A DNA stretch of 64,000 bases from Austropuccinia psidii (GCA_023105745.1 JALGQZ010000007.1:57083569-57147568), one strand, 5' to 3'; positions 1 through 11,600 are shown, counted from the first letter of the stretch. Translations and numbers: made by a program. The notes: generated by a model from the sequence alone, not told the origin.

Positions 1-3
1 CAA

Positions 4-898
4 TCAAAGCTCTTTCCATATTGAATTAATTCTCCATGGTTGTTTTTTCCTTTGGACTTCTGTATCTATGAGGGTAGGGCTTGCCCTTTCCCTTTGCCTT
101 TTTCTTGCCCTCATGATTGTTATTTGTGTCTTGCTTTCCTTTTTTGGAACTTTTGGAGGCTTGGGGAGGTTCCACAGGGCTTTTTTCCTTCTTTTGGGCC
201 AACCCTTGCATCTGATCCTCTGAAAAAAATGCTTTGGTTTTTCAGCTACAATTTTATCTTTTGGACCTGTCCCTTGAAAGAAATAGTTTTCCACCCCTTC
301 ATAAGTTCTTGTGTCTTTTCTGGTACCAAACACTTCTTCACTTGAAGGTAAGAGCTCATTGTTCCTATCCACAAAGGTTGGCAGAAGTTTCCACTCCTGC
401 TTCTTGTCTGCTGTAAACCAGTTCTTCTACTGAGACTGGTATATTCCAACTGCTGCATGTTGGAAATTGTTCAGATCTGACAGAAGGAATAGAATTATGT
501 CAGCTTCCGTACTATCAACAAGAGTGTAAAATGTTCTGGCTAACCTTTGGGAACTTGTGAAAGCTCTGGAATCCTCCATTTTTGCCTCTCCTCTGGGCTG
601 ACATTCTTGTCTTGTGGATTTATGACTTGCATTTCCTGCTCCAGATACAGTTTTTTTGATAGATTCTTTGCTTCCACTCCTAGTAGGAGTCATTCCATGT
701 CAATTTAAAGCAAATTTAATTAAGAAATGGGTTAAATTTACCTTCTGGACCTTTAAAGGGTTCTTTTGTAAGGAAACCTCTTGGTCTTGGGTTGGTTTTA
801 ATTTCAACACTTGACTCTGAGATTCTAGAGTCAGAAGAGCTTTCTTCGATAGATGAAACTAGAACCAAACAGGAATATAAGCTGTCTTTATTGAACAA
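4..898 (-). pseudogene. Gag-like N-terminal reading frames of the level-0 element, fragmented
   Basis: Open frames at 716-898, 427-693, 246-458 and 4-372 lie in order on the minus strand but in different frames. The 716-898 piece ends near a GT donor, as the first exon of element C does (37646-37852). The 26-211 frame is Lys/Pro-rich, with a stretch resembling the overlapping frame of element C at 36921-37367 (KPY-x-x-x-YR-x-P pattern). I read this as a decayed Gag N-terminus. No zinc knuckle, protease or RT is in view; these would lie to the left of the window. Confidence 0.45.
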
Positions 899-1372
899 TA
901 AAAATACCTTATTAAATTAAGGTATTGGATAAAGTTGCTATAAATTAGCTTATGGAAAATTTTTTCAAAAATGAAGAAAGTTGTCTCAAGAGTAAAAAGA
1001 ATATTTTTAAGTAAAGATTTTTCATTATTTTATTTTATGTTTTTATTTTCTTTAAAGAAATAATAACTATGTAATTAATAAGCTATTGATTGAAACTATT
1101 TTATTGTTCAGTTTAGACTAGAATAACTCAAATAATAAATTTCAGGTCTGTGATGTGAAAAGCCACTACTAAGACCATGGAAATTGATTGAAAATCACTC
1201 AATAGTATATTGTGTCAAACAAAATTGTCAATAAAAGTAGCTTTATTAATATAATAAAGATTATTTATAAGGCATTAGTCCCAAAAAACCAAACTTTAAA
1301 TATATATGGAAATTTTAGGTCAAAAAACAGTAAAATAAGGTCTAGAATATTATTTATGTCCCAAAGGCTCAA

Positions 1373-1390
1373 ATCATGGCCAGGTCCCCA
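1373..1390 (-). promoter_or_regulatory. Primer-binding site of the level-0 element
   Basis: On the minus strand the segment reads TGGGGACCTGGCCATGAT, two bases downstream of the presumed LTR end at 1393. It matches the element C site (38332-38349) at 16 of 18 positions. It starts with TGG, as expected for pairing with a tRNA CCA end. The tRNA was not identified. Confidence 0.5.
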
Positions 1391-1392
1391 AA

Positions 1393-1706
1393 TTTAAGGT
1401 TTCTATATGAAACTCTTGATAATAGTCACAAATATTAAGAGTACTATCACTGTCTTCAGTATAGAATATAATATAATGAAATATTATAACTACAAATCAA
1501 TATAGTTATCAAAAAGAATTATATGAAAAGTAATTTAATTATTATTGAATAATACAATCATAATAATAAATATTAATAATTCTAATGAATTTTAATTATT
1601 CTATTATTATTCTAATCACTGACAGCTATAATAATAACAAATGAAAAAACTCTTAATAAGACAGTTATATGTGGAAAATCATAATATCTATCCACTTATA
1701 ACCAAT
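1393..1706 (-). repeat. Level-0 LTR, proximal part (interrupted by the Harbinger insertion)
   Basis: This begins at the position matching the TGTAAGG terminus of the element C LTR (here TTTAAGG, so the terminal TG is mutated) and runs to the Harbinger TSD. It is rich in A/T. The continuation should start at 43562, but the far boundary could not be placed by eye. Confidence 0.4.
1704..1706. repeat. Target-site duplication AAT, left
   Basis: Direct match to AAT at 43559-43561, flanking the inverted repeats of the Harbinger element. Confidence 0.55.
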
Positions 1707-1707
1707 A

Positions 1708-1734
1708 GGGGGTGTCAAAGTCACCAAATCCCGC
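1708..1734 (+). repeat. Harbinger left terminal inverted repeat
   Basis: GGGGGTGTCAAAGT followed by CACCAAATCCCGC. It matches the reverse complement of 43531-43557 with two differences. Confidence 0.85.
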
Positions 1735-1862
1735 CTTAAAATAACACGGGATTCGGAACCCAAATCCCAACACTAAATCCCAGGTTTTTTATGTGTAAAT
1801 CCCATGGTATTTTAACTGAGTCCCCTGGTATTTTGACCAAATCCCATGCATCTGGGATTTCA
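1735..1862 (+). repeat. Subterminal AAATCCC repeats, left end
   Basis: AAATCCC recurs about five times within 130 bp of the left TIR, plus one inverted copy (GGGATTT at 1854). The right end has a matching cluster. Such subterminal clusters are typical binding sites for transposase or its Myb-like partner; binding here is inference. Confidence 0.6.
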
Positions 1863-1987
1863 GCTTGAAACCTAACCCAAATGAGTACTCACAATTCATA
1901 CCTGTACAACATGTTCTTCTAAACTCCATTTTGGACAATCTGACTGAACAGCTGATAGTCCATTTATACTTTATCATCCATATAATA

Positions 1988-3219
1988 ATGCCTCGATCCA
2001 AAGCAAGACAAATCAAGACAGATATGAAGATCACCTCTGGCCTGCCTCATCCATCAGGTCACTTAATACGTACAGATTATTTAACAATAATTAATTGGCT
2101 TTCAGTCAAGTCCAATTTTGAGTCATGTTTTGGTACTAGCGGTTCAACAACTATTGGAAGACCTCCTTCCTCAAAGCAGCATGGGTTTCAGCTTATGGCC
2201 ATTGAGGTCAACAAAAAATCGCGAAATTGCCTAAACCTTAGTTCAAGCAGCATCCGAGATCGATGGCGAACATATAAAAAGAAATATATGGCAGCCCAAA
2301 AATTCAAAAACTTAACGGGGGCTGGAATAACGGAAGAAGATGAGAGTAAAGGAATAAAATCCATGAGTGAAAAGCTGGAAAGTATGTGTCCTTGCTATGC
2401 AGAAATGGATGTGCTCTTTGGCCACAAGCCCAATGTCACTCCCATTTCAAGCTATGATTCGCAAGAAAAAGACAGTCTCAATGGTGAGGATGATGATGTT
2501 TTGCTTGATAAGGTACGCTATGGTCTCTTCCTTTTTATACCTCAGATAATTAAAGCCCATTTGCTTTTCAAAGGAGAATAATCACTTGGATTCACCTCAC
2601 AATCTGGATCGTTTGCTTCATAATGATGATAACTTGGTTCCAGTGGAAAACCTTCAAGATGATTTGGTAAGTACATTTAAGAGTGATTCTTATGTAATCC
2701 ATTGTTGATTATTTCTCCTTTGACCAGCAAAGTAAATCCATAACACATTCAACACAAAAGCGTAATCAAGCCATGACACCCAACTTGAATGACAAGAGTG
2801 GTTCTAGGAAAAGGTTGCTGGATATGTTTTCACCTACTTATGCAAATTTACTTGAATCACGGAACAAAGGTATGACTTGCAATTATGGTTACTATTATGA
2901 ATCCTACTGACAAAATTCATGCTTATTAGCCCGTGAAATCAGTGATCATGCACGTTTGGAGTGGGACAGGGAGAGGTGGAATGAAGAGAAAGTGTGCAAA
3001 ATGGAAAAACAACGGTTTGAAGAAGTCAAGTTACAAAAACAAATGGAGTTTGACGAGAAGCAAAATGCAAAGAAACATGAATTTGAAAAAGAAAAGTGGA
3101 ATCGTGAATTGGAATTGAAGGAAAGGCAATGCCAGATGGATCTCACTATAGCGGCATTGTCATCAAGCAGGCCAATTGGGGAGCTGGAACGCATTCTGGT
3201 GTTAGTCAATAAAAAATAA
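1988..3219 (+). CDS. Myb/SANT-like DNA-binding protein of the PIF/Harbinger element (4 exons, 349 aa, intact)
   Basis: Spliced model: exons 1988-2512, 2574-2666, 2728-2869 and 2930-3219, joined by three introns of about 60 bp (GTACGC...AAAG, GTAAGT...CCAG, GTATGA...TTAG). All join in phase and give an uninterrupted 349-residue protein. The N-terminal half has the trihelix/Myb-like pattern of Harbinger partner proteins: Tyr-Leu-x-Ile-x-x-Trp-Leu near residue 33, an RDRW helix near residue 95, and a Cys-Pro-Cys-Tyr followed by LFGHKPNVTP near residue 145. The C-terminal half (last ~100 residues) is a charged Glu/Lys/Arg coiled coil. In this superfamily the partner binds element ends and helps import or position the transposase. 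It sits 280 bp inside the left TIR and points inward. Start chosen at the ATG before Pro-Arg-Ser-Lys. The frame is open upstream to 1865, but that overlaps the subterminal repeats. Confidence 0.85.
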
Positions 3220-4269
3220 CTTATTACATATATGTAATGTGATCAATTTATATGGTGCTTGTTCAATAAATCTTATGTTTATGTTTAATTATTGATCTTA
3301 TGTCATGAAATCTAACTCCGCTTTATTACCAAAGGGAAATTTCAATGTTTATGCATAATTGACGCACCAACTTGCCATTCCAAGTTCATATGACATTTAT
3401 TTGCAATTTGCGGCTGATTTGAAAATTTGGGCAAGTTTTGCATTGATAATTTATATGAAGTCTGATCAAAAATCAAATTTGATGACAGCTTTTTTCCTTT
3501 TTTATGAAAATGTCATTTTATGGTTTTTTGGTCAATTTTTTTATCTTTTTATATATATTTTTTTTAAATTTACTGGTTATTTTTTATTTTGGAGGGTTTC
3601 AACTTTTAAATGGGCAAAGACCCTTGTTTGGGTGATTTTTGATTTTTAATTCTTAATTTTTAATTTTTCTTTAATTTCATTTAATTTATTATTTTTTATT
3701 TTTACTGTTCACCCCTCCAATTTAAAAAAAAAACACCTCTTTTTTATTTTATTTTTTTGAATTTAAAATCTTAAATTTCACTTTTATTTTCATTTTTACT
3801 TTTCACTCCTCCCTCTTAAAAAAAATTCACCAATTTTTTTAAATCTTTTTTTTTTAAATTTTTTTTTTTTAAATTTTATTTTTTAATTCTCAATTAATTT
3901 TTTTCGATTTTTATTTTTCACCCTTCCCTCTAAAAAAAAACCCACTTTTTTTAAAATTCAGGTAAGTGAATTTCTCTCCTTTTTGTTCAATCACAATCCT
4001 TTTTGGCTAATGTTTTTTCAATTTTTCTGTAGGTAATTTCCTTTTTGTCTTTTAAATTATTTTTATTCTTTTTTTTGCACCTCCCAAATTCAACCTCCCA
4101 TCAACATCATCATCCACAACTCACCCACCCATCACCTTTATCAGCCCCAACTAACCCTCCCATCACCATCATCACCCATCATCCACCTCCCAAAACCCCC
4201 CACCTCACTATCCCTGGAACCTCCCAAATAGGCTCCTGGGAGGTTCCAGGGCCTGAGGCCCTCAAATCG

Positions 4270-4287
4270 TTCCGAATCGATTCGGAA
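4270..4287. repeat. 18-bp perfect palindrome TTCCGAATCGATTCGGAA
   Basis: It is followed at once by an overlapping GAATCGATTCGGAA and by GAATCGATTCCG at 4318-4329. Repeated ATCGAT-centred palindromes in an otherwise A/T desert suggest a dimeric protein site upstream of the Tet-like gene. Confidence 0.5.
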
Positions 4288-4348
4288 TCGATTCGGAAGG
4301 CCTCCCGAATCAATTCCGAATCGATTCCGCGTCATTTTAATCGCTTAA

Positions 4349-4380
4349 CATTCTAATGGCCCCTAGAGGCCATTAGAATG
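4349..4380. repeat. Perfect 13-bp stem hairpin followed by a T-run
   Basis: The arms CATTCTAATGGCC and GGCCATTAGAATG enclose a 6-nt loop and are followed within three bases by eight T's. It looks like a structured transcript end or a small foldback remnant about 450 bp upstream of the Tet-like start. Confidence 0.5.
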
Positions 4381-4829
4381 GCTTTTTTTTATTTTTTATT
4401 TTTTTTTTTCAATTATATCAGCTATAAAGGAAGACTGATTTTTTTGTTTTGTGTTTTTTTATCCTTTCATTTTATTACAACAATCCTTGACTGTTTTTTT
4501 TTTGGGATTCCTTTTTTACTGATGGTTTTTTTTATTCATTTATTTTAACTCATAAATCTTTTACTGATACTCATTTTTTATTTTTATTTTTTTGAATCAA
4601 TGACTGATCATCATTTTTTTTTTTTTTTTTTTAAATCATTTATTTTATTTGAAAAATTATTGACTGATATTAATATTTTTTTTACTGATGATATTAATTT
4701 TTCCTTTTTTTGAATTTTTGGGATAATCACATTACTGACCCTTGATTTATTTTTTATTTCCATTCTTGTTTCACTTTTTTATTTATTTGTTCATATAGGG
4801 GAGGATGAATTATAATAATTTATTTTGCA

Positions 4830-6181
4830 ATGTCATTTCATTTCCCATCCCTTCCATCATCCTTAAAATTCAAAAAAAAATCTCCTCCTCCCTCTCATTC
4901 TTCCAATCATTTTGATGATGTCATGGTTAGGACTAAACCAGACTCAGCACATCATCAGAATGATTTGAAAGATGATGAAGCTCATATTACTCCTCTTGAT
5001 GTCATGGTTAGGACTAAACCAAATATAGAACATCATGAGGATAAAAATTCCAAATTAAATAATAGAAGAAAGCTCACCCGAAGCCAAAGACAACACATCC
5101 ATGATTCAAAAGAAATAATGTCTCACCTTGGCCATTCAAAAAAAGAATTTAAAAGCTTTTCAACAATTTCGATTGACAAGAAATCTTCCAATGCCTCATG
5201 GTTAAAACTTCCATCACTTAACACTCTCCCCCATCCTTATATCCTCATTAATAAAACATCCAAGCCGTTTTTGCCTGTCATCATATATGAAATAACCCCA
5301 TTTGATAATTCTTCTGGCCACTCTCAAATGCTGCAAAAAATCATCATGACATTAATGTCCTTATCTCAAAATCGACAAGAAATTAAAACCAATAAGCAAC
5401 TCCAAGGTGGCATTATGAAAGGTATTGGGTTTCAAACTGGTTCTGATGCTGGAAAATCTGCAGGTGTGTGATCTTTTTGTCATATTACCTTAATAATTAC
5501 TGACTAATTACAAAATTATTAGGTGTTTACTCCAGAAAACCTGGTTTAACTCCTCATCAAATTGGAACAGATAACAATCAATGGATCAAGCTTCATCAAT
5601 ATGACGAATTCATTTACTCAAGAATCTCCCATTTTTCAAAATTATCAGCAAATGAAAATCAATCATTAATGGAAGCAGCCCAATTACCCAACTTCAGTCA
5701 ACTCAAATGGACTTCTGCCAATCCCAATGAAGGATTCAAATTGTTTACCAATGTCATTGTCACCCAAGATGGATTTTTCAATAAGCCACACAAAGATTTA
5801 AACGATCTCAATGCCTGGACTTATGGTATTTTTTCTTTTGTATCAAAAAAAGATTTCCTTCCACTTCCTACTATCTTCACCCCCTCTGGACATGGCTTAC
5901 ACTTCCCTGAATTAAAAATGGAGATCAATTTTTCAAAAAAACCTGGCATCATGGAAATACTTTGGAAGACATCAACAATGGTTCATCATACAACAAAGCC
6001 ACCTCCAGAAATTATCAATCATGACACAATTACTCATTTTGAAAGTTCTTTTCAAATAAACCATAAATTATTTAATGTAGGTGACAAATTCTTGAAAATG
6101 ACACCCACCAAAATAAATTCAAGAGTCAATGGGTACTTTGAAAGAAATATGCAGGATCAAAAAAGAACTAAAAAATCTTAA
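4830..6181 (+). CDS. Tet-like 2OG-Fe(II) dioxygenase (TET/JBP-type), intact, Harbinger cargo
   Basis: Two exons (4830-5463 and 5523-6181) and a 59-bp intron give about 430 aa with no stop. The N-terminal ~200 residues are low-complexity, with a small internal repeat (DVMVRTKP followed by HH, twice). The catalytic half follows the pattern of fungal Tet-like oxygenases: an H-x-D pair (His at 5789, Asp at 5795) in FFNKPHKD, then a Tyr-Gly-x-Phe strand, a FPE strand, GIMEILW, a distal His pair near 5984-5989, and a terminal FESSFQIN strand. The family oxidises 5-methylpyrimidines in DNA using Fe(II) and 2-oxoglutarate, and is expanded beside transposons in basidiomycetes. It ends 87 bp from, and tail to tail with, the transposase C-terminus. 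The usual basic residue before the final strand appears to be His (ITHF), so activity is not assured. The intron position matches the second copy at 54364-55775. Confidence 0.8.
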
Positions 6182-6268
6182 TTGTAAACACTTTTATTTT
6201 ATGCATAACATCTCCACTCCGTTGTAGGCCATTAAATTAAGTACATAAAACATTGGTCCTGAAGAAAT

Positions 6269-6369
6269 TTACAATTGACTATTTTTCCATGCCAAAGTGA
6301 TTGGTTTAATTTTCTCATGCATATTTAGCACATCTTCCCCAATGTCATTGTTGGCCATATTTTCCACTG
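6269..6369 (-). pseudogene. Harbinger transposase, C-terminal 33 codons (detached by element A)
   Basis: On the minus strand an open frame runs from the element A boundary to a TAA at 6269-6271. When joined to the frame leaving 42069, counting the CACTG duplication once, the reading frame is continuous: it passes through an acidic DLYEDYDPPQ stretch and then AVENMANNDIGEDV, ending with WKNSQL. This shows that element A split the transposase gene. Confidence 0.75.
6365..6369. repeat. Target-site duplication CACTG of element A, left
   Basis: Direct match to 42064-42068. Using it places the LTR ends at TGG...CCA, two bases inside the perfect TGTGG...CCACA inverted ends. Reading-frame continuity of the host transposase favours this choice. 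Confidence 0.7.
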
Positions 6370-6986
6370 TGGTATTCCATACCAGTTCCTCCAAGGTTCA
6401 AATCCACAATTGCAAAGCTAAAACTTTGATCAATAATAATAATAATATATATATATATATAAAGAAAATAAAGATAAAAAGTGAATGATAAAAGTAAAAA
6501 AAAATTGCAAGAAAAAGGAAGAGAATTATATTAAAATAACAAAAATAAGTATTCCACTGGAACCTACATCAAATTTTACCTATAGTCACATATTGCCTCA
6601 ACCCCATAATGTCAATAATTTTCTAGATATCATGGATTAAAGAAGAGAAATGATACTATACACTCTATACTAGGTACAAGAATATGCTTAAAGATAATGC
6701 AGCTTGTCTAAATATTCAATATGAATAAACATGTGTAATATTACATAAGTGATACCATTACTCTTACAACATCATGTGTTACATGTCTTGACATAAAAAA
6801 AAAACACTAACATATAAGTTAACATAGTGTTACATTACTCAATCCCCACTAAAACTCCCATAACCAAACATTACATGTATTATTTACAAATTAAATTTTA
6901 CATAGATAAATACTCAACTAAATACAGGGCAAGGCTGTGAATAAGAAAAATAAGGTTAGTAGAGATAAGAATACAGCTTTAAAAAA

Positions 6987-7470
6987 ATGGTGCAATCAAC
7001 CAAACATATGGTGCAATATCTGTATCAAATGACACCATTCCAAATTTAACCACCAGCAAAAATGTCTCAAGGCTGTGAAGAAGAAAAATAAGGTTAGTAG
7101 AGATAAGAATACAGTTTTAAAAAAATGGTGCAATCAACCAAACATATGGTGCAATATCTGTATCAAATGACACCATTCCAAATTTAACCACTAGCAAAAA
7201 TGTCTCAAGGCTGTGCATAATAAGAATAAAGTTTAGTTAAAATAAGAGTATAATTCAAAAAGTATGGTGCAATCAACCAAACATATGGTGCAATATCCTG
7301 AACAAATGACACCATTCCAAATTTAACCACCAGCAAAAATGTCTCAAGGCTGTGCACTGACAATAATAAGGTTCAGAATGGTGCAATCAACCAAACATAT
7401 GGTGCAATATCTTGATCAAGTGACACCATTTTTAATTTACCCACCAGCAAAAATGTCTCAAGGTGGAATT
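6987..7470 (+). repeat. Four tandem sub-repeats in the element A LTR (likely U3 enhancer units)
   Basis: Each unit contains ATGGTGCAATCAACC and CATATGGTGCAATATC, then an ATGACACCAT block and CAAAAATGTCTCAAGG. Copies begin near 6987, 7126, 7264 and 7379. The 3' LTR has the same set (about 40590-41060), and the related solo LTR keeps the GGTGCAATAT and TGACACCAT core in inverse orientation near 50910-51130. Confidence 0.75.
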
Positions 7471-7517
7471 TTTCTAAGTCCCTTGTTTTTGGAAGGCTCT
7501 ATGGAGGGCCCAAAAGG

Positions 7518-7525
7518 TATAAATA
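7518..7525 (+). promoter_or_regulatory. TATA box TATAAATA of the element A LTR
   Basis: Lies just after the sub-repeats and before a pyrimidine stretch. The same box is at 41120-41127 in the 3' LTR and, as TATAAATA on the minus strand, in the solo LTR near 50745. Conservation across diverged LTRs supports a core promoter. Confidence 0.6.
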
Positions 7526-8463
7526 AAGGGCCTCTCTCCCTGTTTTTTCCCCCATGCTTCTGATTCAGACAATAATCTTGAGGATCAATCCATCCCTTCT
7601 CTAGTAGGATAATCTAGTATTTATATTGAAAAAGATCAGTAGCAAGGCTCAGTATCTTATAGTATTATTTATGATTAATTAATGAAAGATATCTATAATA
7701 TTAATGAAAGAGTTTAATATTATTTGATAGTCTTACCATTATAGTAGTAGTGTTGAAGTAGTGTTTGAAGATATTATCATTAGTGATCTTATCTAATTTA
7801 TCAATAACCCTTATTTATAGAAGGGATATCATCTTACCCTTATACCTTATATCAATAAGCCTTTTAGGTATATTGGATTATATTTATATTGATCCTAATA
7901 GTATTATATTACTATTATATCATTTATATGTTACCCTTATATTAAACAAAACCACCCTTAAAGAATTATCTTACCCTTAAATTCTTATAGCTATATTTAT
8001 AGTATTATTAAATCACCTTTAAAAGTATTAGCTAGCTATCAAGATTATTATTAATATTATTAGTGATCTTAAACAATATTCTATAAATATCTCAGGTATT
8101 GAAAGAAGGAATACTAGAAGAATTAATTAAAAAGAATTATAATCAATAACAAGAAAGCTAAGCAAACCTAAATTATTAAAAAAAAATATATTAACTATTA
8201 CCATTATTATCATAGTGATCTTTTATTGACAGATTGATAGAGACTGCTGAAGAAAATTCTCTAATTGAAAAGCCACAAAACTAAATAATTGATTTGTGAT
8301 CTCATCAAAAGGGTATCTTTTTCAGTATATTTAGAGGGGCAGCTAATACACCTTAGCACCCATGGTTATTGGCTAATTCTGAAATTCAAAACAGACTCAC
8401 CAATAATTTCCCCCTCAAGGTACTGCCTATTATTTATCCAACAACAAAAGGAGTTCCCACATC

Positions 8464-8480
8464 TGGTGTCCCAACAGTGG
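8464..8480 (+). promoter_or_regulatory. Element A primer-binding site
   Basis: TGGTGTCCCAACAGTGG begins four bases after the LTR end (two bases if the LTR is taken to end CCACA). It starts with TGG, as expected for a tRNA-primed element. The tRNA was not identified. Confidence 0.55.
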
Positions 8481-8610
8481 CCTTCCAATCTAAAGTATCA
8501 TTAATAAGATCACATTATAAATCATAAAAATTATAAAAAAAACTCAAAAAGAATCAATCAAAAAAAAGCAAATAATTAAAAATTAAATCATTGTTTAGAT
8601 CACAAATATA

Positions 8611-11600
8611 ATGGAGGAATCATCATCCTCAAAGAAGGCTCTAACCTTGGAGGAGGAATTGGAAAAAGAGCAGTCCAGAATTGAGGAATTAGGTCAGGAA
8701 GAAAGTGAAGAAGAGGATTTTTCTTATTTAGAAAATGATGAAGAATTTCAGAAGAAAAGGTTAGAATTACAGAAGGCTATGGAAAGAGCTGCAAGAAGAC
8801 ATGGAAAGAAGACAAAATCAAGTCAATTCTCACCTGAAACTACTGGGGATGCAACTATTGAAAGGATGCTCAGACCCCAGCAACCATCACCATCACCAAC
8901 CCCAAAGACATTTGCAACATCCACACCAGGAACATTGCCAAGAGCTGCAAGATTTGCAAAAAGGGTACATATTACAACACCAACTCAGCAACCTGAAAGA
9001 GTTAAAATACCTACAAGAAAGATTTCTAAAATAAAGGCAAAAGATCATAACCTCAACTTTGATGGAAGTGATGTTGAGGATTATATCAAAAGAGCTGAAA
9101 GGATAGCATCCATTGAAGGAGCCAATGAAAGGGATTTGGCCATGCAAATAGCATTCTGGAGTGAAGATAAGGATATCAGATATGAAATTGAAGGAATGCC
9201 AGGATATGAAATGGAGGATTGGGATCAATTGAAAAAGGAAATGATCAGTAAATGGGGAAAGGTGGAACCAGAAAGAAGACACAGGAAAGATTCATTAACA
9301 AGACTATTTAATCAAACTCAACAGGAAGGAGGAGTCAAGAGTTTGTCCCAATACAGAAAGTTTATTGGGGAATATGACATAATTTCAAAATATCTTCTCA
9401 AGTATGGGTATATCAAAAAGGAAAATGATTATCATGAAGATGTCTTTGATTCCTTATCACCAGAAATTAGAAGTAGTGTTACTAAGGAAATGATCAAAGA
9501 CAGGACCATGGTTCAAGCAAGAGATGGAGGATATATCTTACCTGAGATGGATATCCTCAGAAATTATATTGAGGCAGAATTGGAGGCAGCAGTAGTTATT
9601 AAAGGGAAATCACAATTATCAAAGTCAGATGAAATCAAAAGCAAAAAGAAAACCAGATTTGAAGATGAAAGCTGGGAGGAGGTTATCAAGCAAATGAAAG
9701 ATATTACAAAGAAAATAAAGAATCCACCAGCTCAAGAGGCTCATGTTAATGAAGCACCAAAAGAGGTGAACCCAATGAAGGATGTGTTGGACCAGCTGAA
9801 AGAACTATCAGAGGCTGTTAATCCACCAAAGAAGGTCTGGAAGGATAAACCAAATACACAAGGATCAGGCTTAGCACCAAATGCACAGCCATTCAGACCA
9901 AGAAATACCCAGGCACCTTTACCTGCAAATTATCAACCTTATGTTCCAGCACAACTGTATCCAAGACCACCCTTAAGGTGCTATTACTGTTTTGAAAATG
10001 GTCATTCATTGACAAGATGCAGCTACCTGGCAGAAGATATGGAAAAAAGAATTGTCAGTAGGCAAGGATTAAATTTCCTTTACCCTAATTTCCAAAGAGT
10101 ACCCTCAGAAGGAACCAAATCTCCAAAGGATTTAGTCAGGGAATTTGATAAGGAACAAAAAGAAATTTCAAACAAGATAATTGAAAAGGAAAAGCCTTTA
10201 GCAAGACCAGAAGATAAAAAGATAGTTGAGCTAACAAAGGAAGAAAAAGAAGTTTCAATTGCTCAAGTAGAAGACTGGGGTAATTGGGAACCACCAACAG
10301 TATCTTCACCCACTGAGATTTTGGAAATACATGCAACTCTCAGACAGACAAAGCAAAGATTGGCTAAGCAAGAAAGCCAAAATAGAGAAGATTCTCAAAG
10401 TAAAAAACCTATACTACCAGGAACCTATCATGAGGATGAGGCTGAAGAAGAAATGAAGATTATTGTTCCAACCAAATATAAAGATAAACATACTAAAAGA
10501 GATGAAACATTTGAAGGAACTGAAAGTAAAGAAAAAGAGAATGTTGAAGAGGAAGGTGAGAAGTTAAATAAAAGTATGGTTCACCACAAAAATGAAAAGA
10601 AAGAATTTATAAAGGATAAGAAAGAATTAAAACCAAAATTAGCAATTGAAAATGTGATAAAGAAAATCTTGGAACAGAAAATTAACTTAACCTTGGAAGA
10701 AATATTATCAGTTTCCCCAGCCTTTATTCACAGGCTGCAAGGGATTTCTCTTGAAGAAAAGGAAGCTATGAAATCAGTTAACACTTTGGACATTAAAGAA
10801 GATGTTATTTCTATAAAAATTAAAGACTTTGAAAAACCAAGACTTCATTATGCCTGTCCACTTGGGTTTATGCAAGTATTTGTTGGAAAAGAAGAATATC
10901 CAGTAATGGCACTGGTAGATACAGGATCAGAGCTCAACATAATCACTGAAGATGCAGCAATAAAATCCTCTCTTCCAAACAGAAAGCTCAACATGAATTT
11001 AAGAGGAATTGGAGGACATACAACATCATTAATTGGATTAGCTGAATTCACACAAGTACTCTTGCCTTCTGGAGAAGAAAAAGAAATTCATTTCTTCATT
11101 GCCAAGGGAGCAGTACATACAGTCCTAGGAAGGCCCTTCTTGGCAGACAATAACATTAGATTGGACTTTTCACAGAAACAAGGTGAAATATTTAGCTATC
11201 AAGAAGCAGATGGTAGAAGATTATGTATGCCAATATGCAAACCCCATATGTTAGGATGGCAAACAGGACCACCAAGAGGAATGGAGCTTTGTTCAATGGG
11301 AAAAATAAAGGATTGGTTTAGCAAAGTAAAATTAAAAGAAGCTGAAGATAAATCTAAATCAAAAGTAAAAAGTATTTTCAAATCAACTAAAAACAAATAT
11401 TATCAAAAGATAAAGTCTATGGAATGTTATTTAGATGAAAGATTATCCATAATGGATAGGGGAATAGAGAATGAACCTCAGGAGGAAGTGGAAGGAGACC
11501 AAGAGGTAGAAACACAAGAGCAAGAACAGGGACCATCAACAGAAGCACTATCAAACCAAATAGAATCAGAAGAACCAAAGTCATTAGCCTGGTATTTAGA

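Larger units (their letters stand above)
1..1706 (-). mobile_element. Level-0 decayed Ty3-like LTR element (partial; leaves the window at its left edge)
   Basis: Minus-strand 5' end of an old LTR retrotransposon related to element C (29693-40377). The order read on the minus strand is LTR (1706 down to 1393), primer-binding site (1390-1373), leader, then Gag-like reading frames (898 down to 4). The same leader landmarks occur in element C: a 'TGGGG.CCTGGCC.TGAT' primer site two bases from the LTR, and a short first exon ending at a GT donor. The LTR is cut at 1706 by the Harbinger insertion and should resume at 43562. Its outer end was not found. Confidence 0.6.
3220..4829. other. AT-rich spacer between the Myb-like and Tet-like genes
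   Basis: No coding frame with support. It contains about three copies of a unit 'TTTTT(A)CTTTTCACYCYTCC...poly-A...CACC' (near 3700, 3800 and 3910). Around 4080-4385 there is a GC-richer block with palindromes, followed by T-rich sequence (4430-4740) in which ACTGA or GACTGAT recurs about eight times. It probably includes the promoter of the Tet-like gene; no TATA box stands out. Confidence 0.5.
6370..8459 (+). repeat. Element A 5' LTR (about 2.1 kb)
   Basis: Starts (TG)TGGTATTCCATACC and ends GGAGTTCCCA(CA). It matches the split 3' LTR over its whole length with scattered substitutions and small indels. It holds four ~115-139 bp sub-repeats in the upstream half, a TATA box at 7518 and a long A/T region downstream. 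Confidence 0.85.

Noticed and set aside
3690..3960. Poly-T/poly-A spaced units as a transposon end
   Set aside because: Three loose repeats only, with no flanking duplication or partner end.
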